Assembly: GCF_009017415.1 (NCBI RefSeq)
Contig: NC_092407.1
Location: 3,472,001-3,536,000 of the forward strand
Source: Aspergillus flavus
Taxonomy: Eukaryota; Ascomycota; Eurotiomycetes; Eurotiales; Aspergillaceae
DNA: 64,000 nucleotides
Direction of reading: 5' to 3'
Part shown: positions 35,376 to 44,090 of the stretch, in pieces
Position numbering within the stretch: position 1 is the first letter of the stretch
How the letters are laid out: each line of letters opens with the position of its first letter
Position numbers and translations under genes: made by a program
The notes under the pieces: model-generated
Database searches by the model: none
What the model saw: only the letters and a program-made list of their open reading frames with translations
What the model was told of the DNA's origin: nothing

Positions 35376-36136
35376 GAGCTACTATAATGGTACTGCAACA
35401 AAAGATGACATGATCCCCCGTCGGTCATGAGTAACAGTTCTTAATGTGCACTATCTCTGTGCATTATCTTCCAAGCTTCTCAATCAACCTACATCTGGCA
35501 TGTACTGTTATTGTATTGTTAATAGTTACTAAGCAGCCAAATGGTCCTGGAGACCTATTGCTTGTACAAAACATCCACTCCAGAGAACTGTTTCCATTGT
35601 TCATGCATTTAGATGGGCATTCCGAGATCCAGGAAAAACGTCGACAGATGTACAGAGTCCTCGACATATATGTGCTGGATGGCATCAATTATGATCTCAT
35701 ACACAAGAACAAAGGCCTTAACTGGACAGTTTTCCTTTTGTCTCGGAATACAAATTTAAGCACTACATATCGGTCTCTACATAGTATCCTAGGTCTCCTC
35801 AGCCCTTAGCATTCTAGTTCGGAGTTGAAAGGAATAACGTACCCAGCAGGCCACTATATGAAACGTCAATTTTTCGGCCATTGGCATCTCAAGAACACAC
35901 CAAAATGATTGGAGATCAACGAGACACTGGTTATAGATGTAGGAATGTATATACACTAGGTCAAAGGTGGTATCATTTGCGTTATCAATAGTCATCCGCA
36001 TTTCAAAAATGTGGCTCGATCTGCATTCCAATTGAAGATGGCACTAGGCTGGGGAAACGCGCCAGCGAGATATGCAGTATTTCAGGAGAGAAAAGGTGGA
36101 AGTGGAGGCAAAAATAAGGAAAGAAAAGAAAAAGAT
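35376..36136. other. Intergenic between the phosducin-like gene and tRNA-Ser copy A
   Basis: About 760 bp without a supported gene; it ends in an A-run that is the T5 terminator of tRNA copy A on the minus strand. Confidence 0.45.
36129..36133 (-). terminator. Pol III T5 terminator of tRNA-Ser copy A
   Basis: Five consecutive Ts on the minus strand begin 4 nt after the discriminator base. Typical RNA polymerase III stop. Confidence 0.7.
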
Positions 36137-36180
36137 CGACAAGGACGCGATTTGAACGCGCGACCCCGAAGGGATAAGAT

Positions 36181-36197
36181 AACATCCAATGATTGGA
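36181..36197 (-). other. Canonical-position tRNA intron (37/38), copy A
   Basis: 17 nt. ATCCAA and TTGGAT around the insert pair perfectly around TCA; the TCA could alternatively pair with the UGA anticodon. Position fits removal by tRNA splicing endonuclease. Confidence 0.65.
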
Positions 36198-36201
36198 TTC
36201 A

Positions 36202-36256
36202 CTAGAAGAGGAATTAGTATTTGGATAGGTTATGTAGCGGAAACATGTCAACATAC
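36202..36256 (-). other. Spliceosomal-type 55-nt insert inside tRNA-Ser copy A
   Basis: Begins GTATGT, has TACTAAT 11 nt before the end and ends TTCTAG, that is, a textbook filamentous-fungal GU-AG intron of normal size. It interrupts the anticodon loop between positions 33 and 34. Confidence 0.7.
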
Positions 36257-36289
36257 AGTCTTACGTCTTAACCACTCGACCACCTTGCC

Positions 36290-36619
36290 TCGGATGAAGG
36301 ATTTTGCGACTTTGAGGAAAAATGAAGGGCACTGATATAGGACCAAGATGTTGTATTATAATACAACACTGGAGGTTCTGTGTTCTGCACAACGGATTGT
36401 TGTTGACACCCGTAGAGAACTTGCATATCAGATAGAAAACAAGAATATCATCTTGATTCAATGCAAAGGCCCACCACCTATCAATTCGTAATACAAGATA
36501 TAAGTGACAATGGACTCGGAGAGCCAATACCGTATGGATATGACAAAAGATTGCACGTATTTACCGCCGGGCGAGCGGTAGCCGTCTCCGTGACAAAGGA
36601 CAAAAAAGACCAAAAAAAA
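36290..36619. other. Spacer between the two tRNA-Ser genes
   Basis: 330 bp with no resemblance between the two flanks. The A8 run at its right end is the T8 terminator of copy B. Confidence 0.45.
36612..36619 (-). terminator. Pol III T8 terminator of tRNA-Ser copy B
   Basis: Eight Ts on the minus strand directly follow the discriminator G. Confidence 0.75.
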
Positions 36620-36663
36620 CGACAAGGACGCGATTTGAACGCGCGACCCCGAAGGGATAAGAT

Positions 36664-36678
36664 ATCATCCAAGAGGGA
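36664..36678 (-). other. Canonical-position tRNA intron (37/38), copy B
   Basis: 15 nt. It shares TCC...TTGGATG with copy A and can form an ATCC/GGAT stem. Confidence 0.65.
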
Positions 36679-36682
36679 TTCA

Positions 36683-36737
36683 CTGGGTGATTATTAGTAT
36701 AATTGTGTGGATCAGGTGCCGAATAAAGGCTACATAC
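36683..36737 (-). other. Spliceosomal-type 55-nt insert inside tRNA-Ser copy B
   Basis: GTATGT at the 5' end, TACTAAT 10 nt before the end, CCCAG at the 3' end. Same length as copy A, interior sequence unrelated. Confidence 0.7.
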
Positions 36738-36770
36738 AGTCTTACGTCTTAACCACTCGACCACCTTGCC

Positions 36771-37051
36771 TTTGGTGCGGTTATGATTATCAAGCTTTGC
36801 TTCAAGTAAAGGTAAGATCATTACGTCTCAATACACACGTTTGGTAAGTATGTCCTCCAAGGCTCCAATGTATATGTGGAGTACAAAAGAGGTTCCTATC
36901 TTTTCTTTTCTTTTTCTTCGAGTTTTCTTCGAAGAACTGAGCCTAGAGGTCTGGCTGAGAGTCAATCCATAGGGTTAAGTAACTATGGAGGTGTCTTGTG
37001 CTTGAATTTCTGTACGCAAAATAGCCCTCTTAGCATAAGAAATCACTCTCT
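36771..37051. other. Spacer between tRNA-Ser copy B and the GIY-YIG pseudogene
   Basis: About 280 bp with a CT-rich stretch (36896-36930). No gene supported. Confidence 0.45.
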
Positions 37052-39384
37052 TTACGTTCTGCTCTCCCTCTCGGACTCATTCTTGAATTTAACCCCTTTA
37101 TCGTCAATGTAGCCCCCATTCACAAAGTACATCAGCTCCTCAGGTAAACCTTCTAATAAGTGCGGTTGGAAATGCAGGTATCTTCTCGGTGTCTGGCTGA
37201 TCTGTACGTAACCCATGCCGTTCAGCCAATCCACAAATGTGTTGGCTTTGTAAGGCGCCCAGTATCCATTGTTGGTTGCATAAACAGTAATGAAATGGTC
37301 GCCTTCTTCTCTGGTAATGGTAATCGCAAGACGAGCGCCTGCATCGCTATCCAAAACATTTCGAGCCCAACAATTGGGATGTCTTTCGCCGGGTTGTTTG
37401 AGTTCTGCTCGAACCAGGAGACGGTGTTGTGGATATTTGTTAACGTTGATAGTAGCAATGATGTTCATCGGCAGGTATATATCGACTCTCAGGTTTTGCC
37501 TTCTGCATCCATTATAATAGCGACCGCCATTCAGCAATTGCATTCGTGTTTTGAATATGGGTTCAGATACGATATTTCGCATACTAGAGCCACCAGGCAT
37601 ACGTGATGGGCTTTGAACTAGACCATGCAACGGAGTATCATCTGCCTCGTTGAGTTGTTCTTCGGCCATCTCAAGGATGGCATCCGGGTCTTCGGCAAGC
37701 TGCATCTCTGCATCCAGTATCCGCCTAACTCTGACTTCCTTGGCGGCCTCAATGGTAGAGTTCTCTAGCGGACCTTCTGACGAGACTTGCATGAGAGCGT
37801 TCTGTACTTCACCGATATGTTCCTCAGGTACGTCAAAATAAGCATTCGGATCGTCAGTGTTTATTTCTTTTTCGAGTATGGACAGTCGTGTCTTCGAGTA
37901 TGTCCTCTCTGGGAACCCATCCGCGTTGAGCTCAACAAGTAAACTCTTGACATACTCAAGCTTGTCTCTTTCAAAAACGCCTCTTCTTTTGGTCAGGCTC
38001 GGAATGATAGTTTTCTTCTGGGAACTTCCTGCTATATGTGCCGGTCGGTATGGAAGAAGTGTCATTAGCATTAGAAGAGCTTCAGCTAAGCTTGATCCTC
38101 TTTCTTGGAGGCGAACAATATCTTCATCCCTTTTAAATCCCTTTGTGTAGAGCCAGAACCGGATGCTGGAGCTCAGAGTATCAATCGTAGTAGCCGACCT
38201 TGTCTCAGGACTTACTAATCTTTCGTCAGAATATAGTCTGACTATCTCGGTAGTTTTCGTAGATTCAATCCCTAAAGCAAAGGTGAGACGATGTTAAGTC
38301 CCACACATGTGTAAGGCTTGTCCGCATCTTCTCCAAAAATCTGAGTTAAACTTGATGGAGGAAGGGATTGAAAAGCACGGCACATTGCTAATTCAAGAAT
38401 ATTCTGGCAAATCAGCTGCAGCTCAGGTAGGTCCATAGCGATATATGGTTCTGACCACAGCCGGATGAAATTAGCTGATCTGAATGGAGCCCCCATCCAT
38501 ATAATATAGTAGTGCAAGCTCTCGCGCTCGCAATCACGTATGCATCTTATGTGCTGACCTATTCGTTGGATAGGGTTGCTGGACTGGCCTACATAAGCCC
38601 GCCAGTAGGCACTGTTTCGATCATCTAGGACAAAGTCCAGATAGCCACTCTTTCGGCGCCAGAGGGCTACTGGGTCTCAGAGTTGCTTCCTATGAATGGT
38701 AACCATCCTGATCTGGACTGTCAGAGCTACTTGCAAGATGAGTTCATACAGGAAGTCAATATTTACCTCTCAGTTGTTATAATATGTTCTTCCAACTTCA
38801 CAATATCTGGAAAAATTCCATTTAAAAGTACATCGATAAGCTCTTCCTTACCTACTGTACCGATAACATGCTTGTATGGAATATGTCTCAAATTAACATC
38901 TGCTTGCTTCAACAGGTAGTCCATAATTGTGCTAATCGTTTGACGAAAAGTTGGAAACTTGATTGCTGGGGTGATGAGATAGGCCTCCTGGATCTCTTTT
39001 CGCGTTGAGTATAACAGAAGATGCTGATACCCTTACTAAATTATTCCCATTCGCTTCAGCGGCTTGTGATTGGGGCCTGGGTGAAATGTATCGAGAGGTA
39101 AATGAAACTGTCTGTTGTTTGCTGGGTTGTTGACTTGGTCCTGAGCTCCCACGCTTCCGTGATGCAGATCCCGGTATCTCATGATGAAAAATTTTTTCTT
39201 TGGCTACATGAAGGTTCATGCCCCTTGTGATGACATAAATCACACACAGGACAGGATGGGCAGTCGTCAATGACGTGCCATATGCGCGACAGTATGAGCA
39301 CGGGAGATAAGGACACCTTAGGGTACGATGGGCCCCCATGACACCGCATCCTTCACAGGCAGGTGGATCGGGGTTGTAAGACAT
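37052..39384 (-). pseudogene. GIY-YIG-nuclease-domain gene, broken
   Basis: Reading pieces lie in order on the minus strand. Exon 1 is 39384-39037 (MSYNPDPPACEGCGVMGAHR..., several CxxC pairs that could bind zinc). A good intron, 38988-39036, leads to exon 2, 38987-38767 (ends ...EEHIITTER), then intron 38718-38766. The next block, about 38675-38272, has SGYLDFVLDDRNS and AYWRAYVGQSSNPIQRIGQH, a GIY-YIG-like core (GYL for GIY; YVG at 38595-38587; conserved Arg and His), and ends at TAG 38274-38272. The last block, about 38271-37052, is a 400-codon frame, GIESTKTTEIVRLYSDE... to the stop. The frame is lost just before the GIY block and again at its end, so a single product cannot be made. I recall related intact proteins running through SPLLQG at the second break, which would need CAG for TAG plus one G. 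An undetected intron could explain the first break but hardly the second. Confidence 0.6.
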
Positions 39385-39842
39385 GATGGATATTTGAAGC
39401 TTGATAGGAGAAAGAACTGGCTTTCAGTTGCCGGGGAGGTGGTCGCAGATGTCGCCGTGTCCCATGAGGCATTCTCTGGTTGTGATGTTAAAGAAGAAGG
39501 GGGAAAAAGAAAAGAAAAAAAGAAAAGAAACTGGCAAAAATGGGAGGAAAAGGAGAAGGGATGAGTTTGAGGTGCAGCTGGGTAAACAAGAGGGGGATTA
39601 TATCTGGTCCTTGAGGGGCCGCCTACACGTAGGAAATGCAGCCGTAAACGGCCTCAGTAGGGGTCATTTTTAGCATCAGTTACACAATTCCTCATATTCT
39701 ATTAATAAGAATCTCCCAAGTTCCAGCAGGAAGTGATATAACAATCATTATGACCGTGAACCGAATACGCCAATCAACTAGCACCGTAAACACACCGTAC
39801 CCAGATCCGAAAGAGCAAGCATCACATCGTAGCATTCAAAAC
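39385..39842. other. Intergenic, purine-rich
   Basis: Between the GIY-YIG pseudogene start and the bZIP 3' end. A GA/A-rich tract at about 39490-39560 (pyrimidine-rich on the pseudogene strand) resembles a fungal leader. No gene. Confidence 0.45.
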
Positions 39843-40912
39843 TCAGAGAAGGTCATCATCATTAGCAGCCGCGCTTTCTTCGATTGCCTTGAGCACCTCA
39901 GCCTCGGGGAAAGCAGGGCCTTGTCCATCACACTGAGTTATGTTCTTCAGTCGTTCCGAGACATCTTTGATGTCTACTAAACCGCGCTGAAATAGCTCAT
40001 GCCCTTGGATTAGGTCCCACGTAGCGCCGGCACCGAGCAATTTCTCCCCTGTCTTCGCGCAGGTGGACACTCGATGAAGACGGGATGGTTCGCCCTTTGG
40101 TACCAGCTCGGAGTAAAAATCCGTGGGTGTATATTTCAACGGCCCTGTCGTGGTTGGCTCGTCTGAATGGTTGTGTGTTCGGTCACCGGAGCCCGATGTT
40201 GCCCGCAGGATCTCATTCTCTGTTGTAAACCGGGCTAACTCCCGCTTCAAGCGTTCGTTATCTGCCACCAAGTTGGATGATGCTTGCTCCAGGTTGTTAA
40301 CCTTTTCCTCTAACTCTCGCACATGTCGCTCCTTTCGTTCACGAAACGCTCGTTGACTACCGCGCCGAGAGAAGAACATTAGTCGGGCCGGTTACCCCTC
40401 ACCGGGAAATTGGTCGCTTTCTTGCGACAAAAACTCCAAAAGAAGGTGTTGAACCTACGCTGCTCTGTTCTGTGCCTTGCGCTTCGATTGCGCTGGAGTC
40501 ATGGAATCCTTTTCCTCGCTACTACTCCGACCAAATCCTGGTTCTCCATCTAACGACGTCGGCTCGGTCGGCTGGCCGAAAATGTCACTTCCAGAGGCGG
40601 AATGCTTCGAGAAGGACTCGGGTGGAGAGTGTGGCGGATGTCCGAACGATGCGGCGGGGTTCTGAAAGCGAAAGGAGGGGTCGAAGGACTGATAACTCTG
40701 TATCCCCTTGCCACGGTCAGTGAAACAGGACTCAGCTTTAGTCGATCAATAATAAGAGTGCGGACCAACGAGGCGAGAGTATCTTGGATGTCATCGGTCT
40801 GTGGGTTTCGATGTTGGTTGTCATCGTCGTTCTGACCGAGGGTCGGCGCCCCTTGCAGGTTGTAAAGAGGGAACGGTTGGGATTGGGGATTGGGATAGTA
40901 TGGGTACTCCAT
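39843..40912 (-). CDS. bZIP transcription factor, fungal AP-1/Yap-like
   Basis: Exons 40912-40766, 40706-40459, 40356-39843. The second intron (40357-40458, gtaggt...ggtag) is secure because it reunites the basic region KRKAQNRAAQRAFRERKERH. The first intron (40707-40765) starts gtccgc, a poor donor; an alternative gttggt...acagag pair (40696-40769) also keeps frame, so residues near 48-52 are uncertain. Product is about 302 aa. The leucine zipper follows (VRELEEKVNNLEQ... LVADNERLKRELARF), and NRAAQRAFRERK matches the Yap/Pap1 subtype that binds TTAC-type sites. The N-terminus is Pro/Tyr/Gln-rich; the C-terminus is acidic and lacks the two Cys-rich redox domains of Yap1, so an oxidative-stress sensor role is unlikely. 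Nuclear regulator of unknown targets. Confidence 0.85.
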
Positions 40913-42621
40913 CTCTTAGGTTGGTGGGCGATTTCTTGAACATACAGTAGGGGGATCTGAGAAGGAGCAAACGCCGCGATCGCAAAATAAGTTCGGGCCT
41001 AAAAAAACCGGGGGTGGGCATTGGCCTTCAATTTATCCGTGTATTTTTGACCCCCCTCGTATTACATGACCTCCATTTCATTTGTTACAAGTACTAACGA
41101 GGTATTGATATACATACCTACAACTTCTACTTCAGTATTCCCTACTGGTGGTGTTGATCTCCATCCGACCCCATACGGACCTTCCACTTACATGTTCAAG
41201 GGTCAGAGCTGTGTTTTGTTAGGTCCAGTCTAGCCGCCAATCTCCGATGATGCCCAGATAAAAATAGCAATCCAGTTGAAACTCCATATCTTACCTACTG
41301 CTGGTAGGTGCTTACCTGCGATAGACTCTACTAGAAGTATATAAATCCTTGGTTTAATCATATTAAGTTCCCATTTTCCTACGTACCCGCTTAGGTCGAC
41401 TCGAAACCAAGACAGGATCTGAAAGCTACAGGGTAAAGGAATCTCTCACTAGAGACATCTGGCTACGGAGTAGGATCATTCAGGAGCACCAAATAACTTG
41501 AATTATATGTCGAATACAAGACAGGCGCATTCGAAGAAACCCCAACCGTTCCTCCTTGACGACAACCGGCGCCGTTGGGTTTCAGGTGTCCAGCGTCCCC
41601 TTGCAGCCCGGTGACCTTCGAATGTTGTCCAGTCTTCTTCACATAACAAGAGAGGAGCGAGAGCAACAGAAAACATAAAATACCACAAAGGAAACAATCT
41701 CGCATGACGCAATACCTCCCCGGAAGCGACCCTAGCCATTTTCCGTCGCCAGTTACCGATCGTAGAGACGTGCTTTCTTAATGTCCAAATCATCGTGTGC
41801 AGTACTACCACCCGTGCCATCCAGTTCTCGTACTGCATGTTTAAGTCTTGAACCTTGACTCTTGGACATCAAAAAAATAACCACCCCCACACCTCTTCAC
41901 GTGTCATACCTTCATACTCATCGTCCCCAATGTTGCGTCAATAATCAAATAATAACAGTCTGGAGTGCTGGAATGTGCAAAACAGGAGATCAAAAGACAA
42001 TTGCAGAGTAAGGGCAGGGAAAATGAAACAAAACAACGAATGATATGTCCGAAGGTCTTCAGTGGCAAACATCAACTGAAAGATACCCCTCGTTCTGCCG
42101 ACAGACAGAAGAATTTCGTTTTGCATCTCCTTCGGTCTAACCCTCCCGGTCGGTTTCAAAGATGGCTTAGAGATCCTGCACAAACATGACAACCGAGGAG
42201 GGATGACGTAAAATAGCCACAGTAATTGCGTTTTGTTCTTTCTACCTAGGACTTCCCAGGTGCAAATCGATTGTAATGTTTCCGAGTACGCATTCGAGTG
42301 TTCGATCGCGGAAACTCAGGCACGATAGGGAAGACCAGATAAACCAATAGGCAGATCGGGCCAAAAACGCGGCAGATCGAGACGGCGGAAACCGGAAGAC
42401 GATCGAAAACGGGATAACGGGCTAACAGAGAATGCAATGAAGTAAAATAAGAAAAAGAAAGAATGGAGACCCAAGGCGAAAGAAGTCGGAAGGTTTGCTG
42501 CAGGTGGCAGAAGGTTACCAGCATCACGATGCTCTTGGGTTCTTCAAATAATGGGACGTCAACATGCAGGAAGCAAAACTATCAAAGGAAAACAGCTGAG
42601 CTACCCTGCCATGTTGCATAA
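40913..42621. other. Intergenic, about 1.7 kb
   Basis: bZIP promoter on the left and CK1 3' UTR on the right. A minus-strand frame at 41463-41705 starts with a signal-like hydrophobic N-terminus but overlaps a longer unrelated frame and has no supporting splice or family evidence; not called. Confidence 0.4.
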
Positions 42622-44090
42622 TTAGTACCACTGAGCACCGTATCCATCGTCCCGCTTCGAGCGGCTACCGGTAGGTCCATAAGCACCTGAAGCAGCAACC
42701 TTGGAAGCAGAACGCAGCCTAACGCCGAAGACTATGAGATTAGTCAGATTCTAGGATTCAAGGCGACCTCTACGTGCGGGGTCAAGGCAAATCACCAAGC
42801 GCAGAGGAAAGGGGTTCCCTACACGGAACCTAGGTTTCAGATACTCACATCCTGTCACTCCCTCCCACAGCACGGTTGGTGTCGGGGGTGTTCTCGAGAG
42901 TTCCACGTTCGATGACCTTGCGGCGCTGGCTTGAGATAGCACCAGGCTTAGCAGCAGCACCGGGGGTGCCCATCGGCGCGGCAGCTGCCACGCCTTGACG
43001 GCGCTGCTGTTCCTCCGCTTCCTTGTCCTTCTTGTTGCTGGCATCCACAATCATCGCGGCATTCTTCTGGTACTTGTAGACGGTCCAGTCGAAAACGTAG
43101 TCATACTGGAAAGACTCGCGGACGAAAAGGTCACGGAAGATCTTGCGAAGGTACGAGTAATCAGGCTTGTCATCGAAACGCAGGGAACGGGTGTAGTTCA
43201 AGTAGATCGAGAATTCGTTGGGGAATCCACGGCAAAGGACCTCAGTGGGTGTGGTCATCTTCTTCTCCATGATGCGGTCATATTTCTGCTTCTTCGTGGC
43301 AGCCTTAAGTCCCTGCCAAGGGAGAGTACCACGGCAGAAGTAGAGCATGACGTATCCCAAAGACTCCATATCATCACGGCGAGACTGTTCAACACCCAAG
43401 TGAGTGTTGATACTGGCGTAACGGGCAGTTCCGGTAAGGTTCTTGTTTTCGCGGTAAGGAATGTGGAAGTGCGTCTTAGGGTCACGATATTTCTTGGCCA
43501 GACCGAAATCGATCACGTTGACCTGGTTTCCGCGCTTGCCAATGCCCATCAGGAAGTTGTCGGGCTTAATATCGCGGTGAATGAAAGACTTGGCATGGAT
43601 GTACTCGATGCGGGAAATGAGTTGATCAGCCAGGAGAAGCACGGTTTTGAGCGAGAACTTGCGGTTGCAGAAGTTGAAAAGATCCTCCAGACTAGGACCC
43701 AAAAGGTCGATAACCATAGCATTATAGTCGCACTCAGTACCGAACCAACGGACGAAGGGAATGCCCACACCACCAGCAAGAGACTTGTAAACACGAGCCT
43801 CGTACTCAAGTTGGGGGTGCTTAGCCTTGACACTCTCGAGCTTGATGGCAATCTCCTCACCGGAGATGATATTGGTTCCTAGATTTCTGTCAGTCAATAT
43901 TGACCAGCCCGATTGTTGCCATTCCAGGGAGATATAATACGCACCAAGATAGATATCACCGAAGCTACCGCTTCCAATCTTGCGGCCAATGCGGTATTTG
44001 TTACCGACACGCAAATCCTTAGAGCTTCTATTTAACTATGACCGCTCGACAGAAAGGCAATTGCAAAAGACTACGTACCATGGTCGTCAT
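42622..44090 (-). CDS. ckiA: Casein kinase I (CkiA/Hhp1 type)
   Basis: Exons 44090-44079 (only 12 nt, MTTM), 44017-43945, 43878-42849, 42718-42622 give 403 aa. The first intron follows the second ATG directly. Kinase domain: [19 protein letters not shown] (ATP lysine), [10 protein letters not shown] catalytic loop, [13 protein letters not shown]1-specific [20 protein letters not shown], and a [12 protein letters not shown] nuclear-localisation-like region. The C-terminal tail is short, Ala/Gln-rich, and its end ([20 protein letters not shown]...) lies in the last exon across a 130-bp intron. No palmitoylated Cys pair at the end, so it belongs with soluble CK1 delta/epsilon/Hhp1 rather than Yck1/2. 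Roles in the family include DNA repair, circadian and trafficking control; in Aspergillus nidulans CkiA is essential. Confidence 0.95.

Larger units (their letters stand above)
36137..36289 (-). tRNA. tRNA-Ser(UGA), copy A, with two inserts in the anticodon loop
   Basis: The gene reads GGCAAGG (acceptor), D-stem GTC/GAC with loop GAGTGGTTAA, anticodon stem TAAGA/TCTTA, variable arm TCCCTTCGGGGTC, T-stem GCGCG/CGCGT with loop TTCAAAT, acceptor CCTTGTC, discriminator G. G73 and the long variable arm are serine identity features. The gene cannot decode as it stands: a 55-bp insert (36202-36256) separates U33 from U34 and a 17-bp insert (36181-36197) lies at the normal tRNA intron site 37/38. Removing both leaves an 81-nt tRNA with loop CTTGAAA, anticodon TGA at 36201-36199; yeast tRNA-Ser(UGA), as I recall it, has the same loop. 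If read without removing the 55-mer, the loop shows GTA, which would be called tyrosine wrongly. A-box and B-box matches and a T-run support Pol III transcription. Confidence 0.85.
36620..36770 (-). tRNA. tRNA-Ser(UGA), copy B, with two inserts in the anticodon loop
   Basis: All 81 mature positions are identical to copy A (36137-36289), in the same orientation, but the flanks differ. The 55-bp insert is 36683-36737 and the canonical intron is 36664-36678 (15 bp). Anticodon TGA is at 36682-36680. The 55-mers share only their first six bases, the branch-like TACTAAT and a YAG end, whereas the mature tRNA is invariant. This pattern suggests both genes are functional and that removal of the 55-mer matters. 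Confidence 0.85.

Noticed and set aside
35444..35809. 121-codon plus-strand frame
   Set aside because: Downstream of the phosducin-like gene, no motif, overlapped by minus-strand frames of equal quality.
36137..36770. tRNA-Tyr(GUA) pair with one long intron
   Set aside because: Long variable arm, G73 and G1-C72 fit serine, not tyrosine; splicing at the GT-AG signals gives UGA with a standard serine loop.
41463..41838. Two overlapping minus-strand frames, one with a signal-like start
   Set aside because: They exclude one another, show no family features and lie in a region of promoter/UTR type.
42995..43882. 295-codon plus-strand frame
   Set aside because: Antisense to casein kinase I exon 3.
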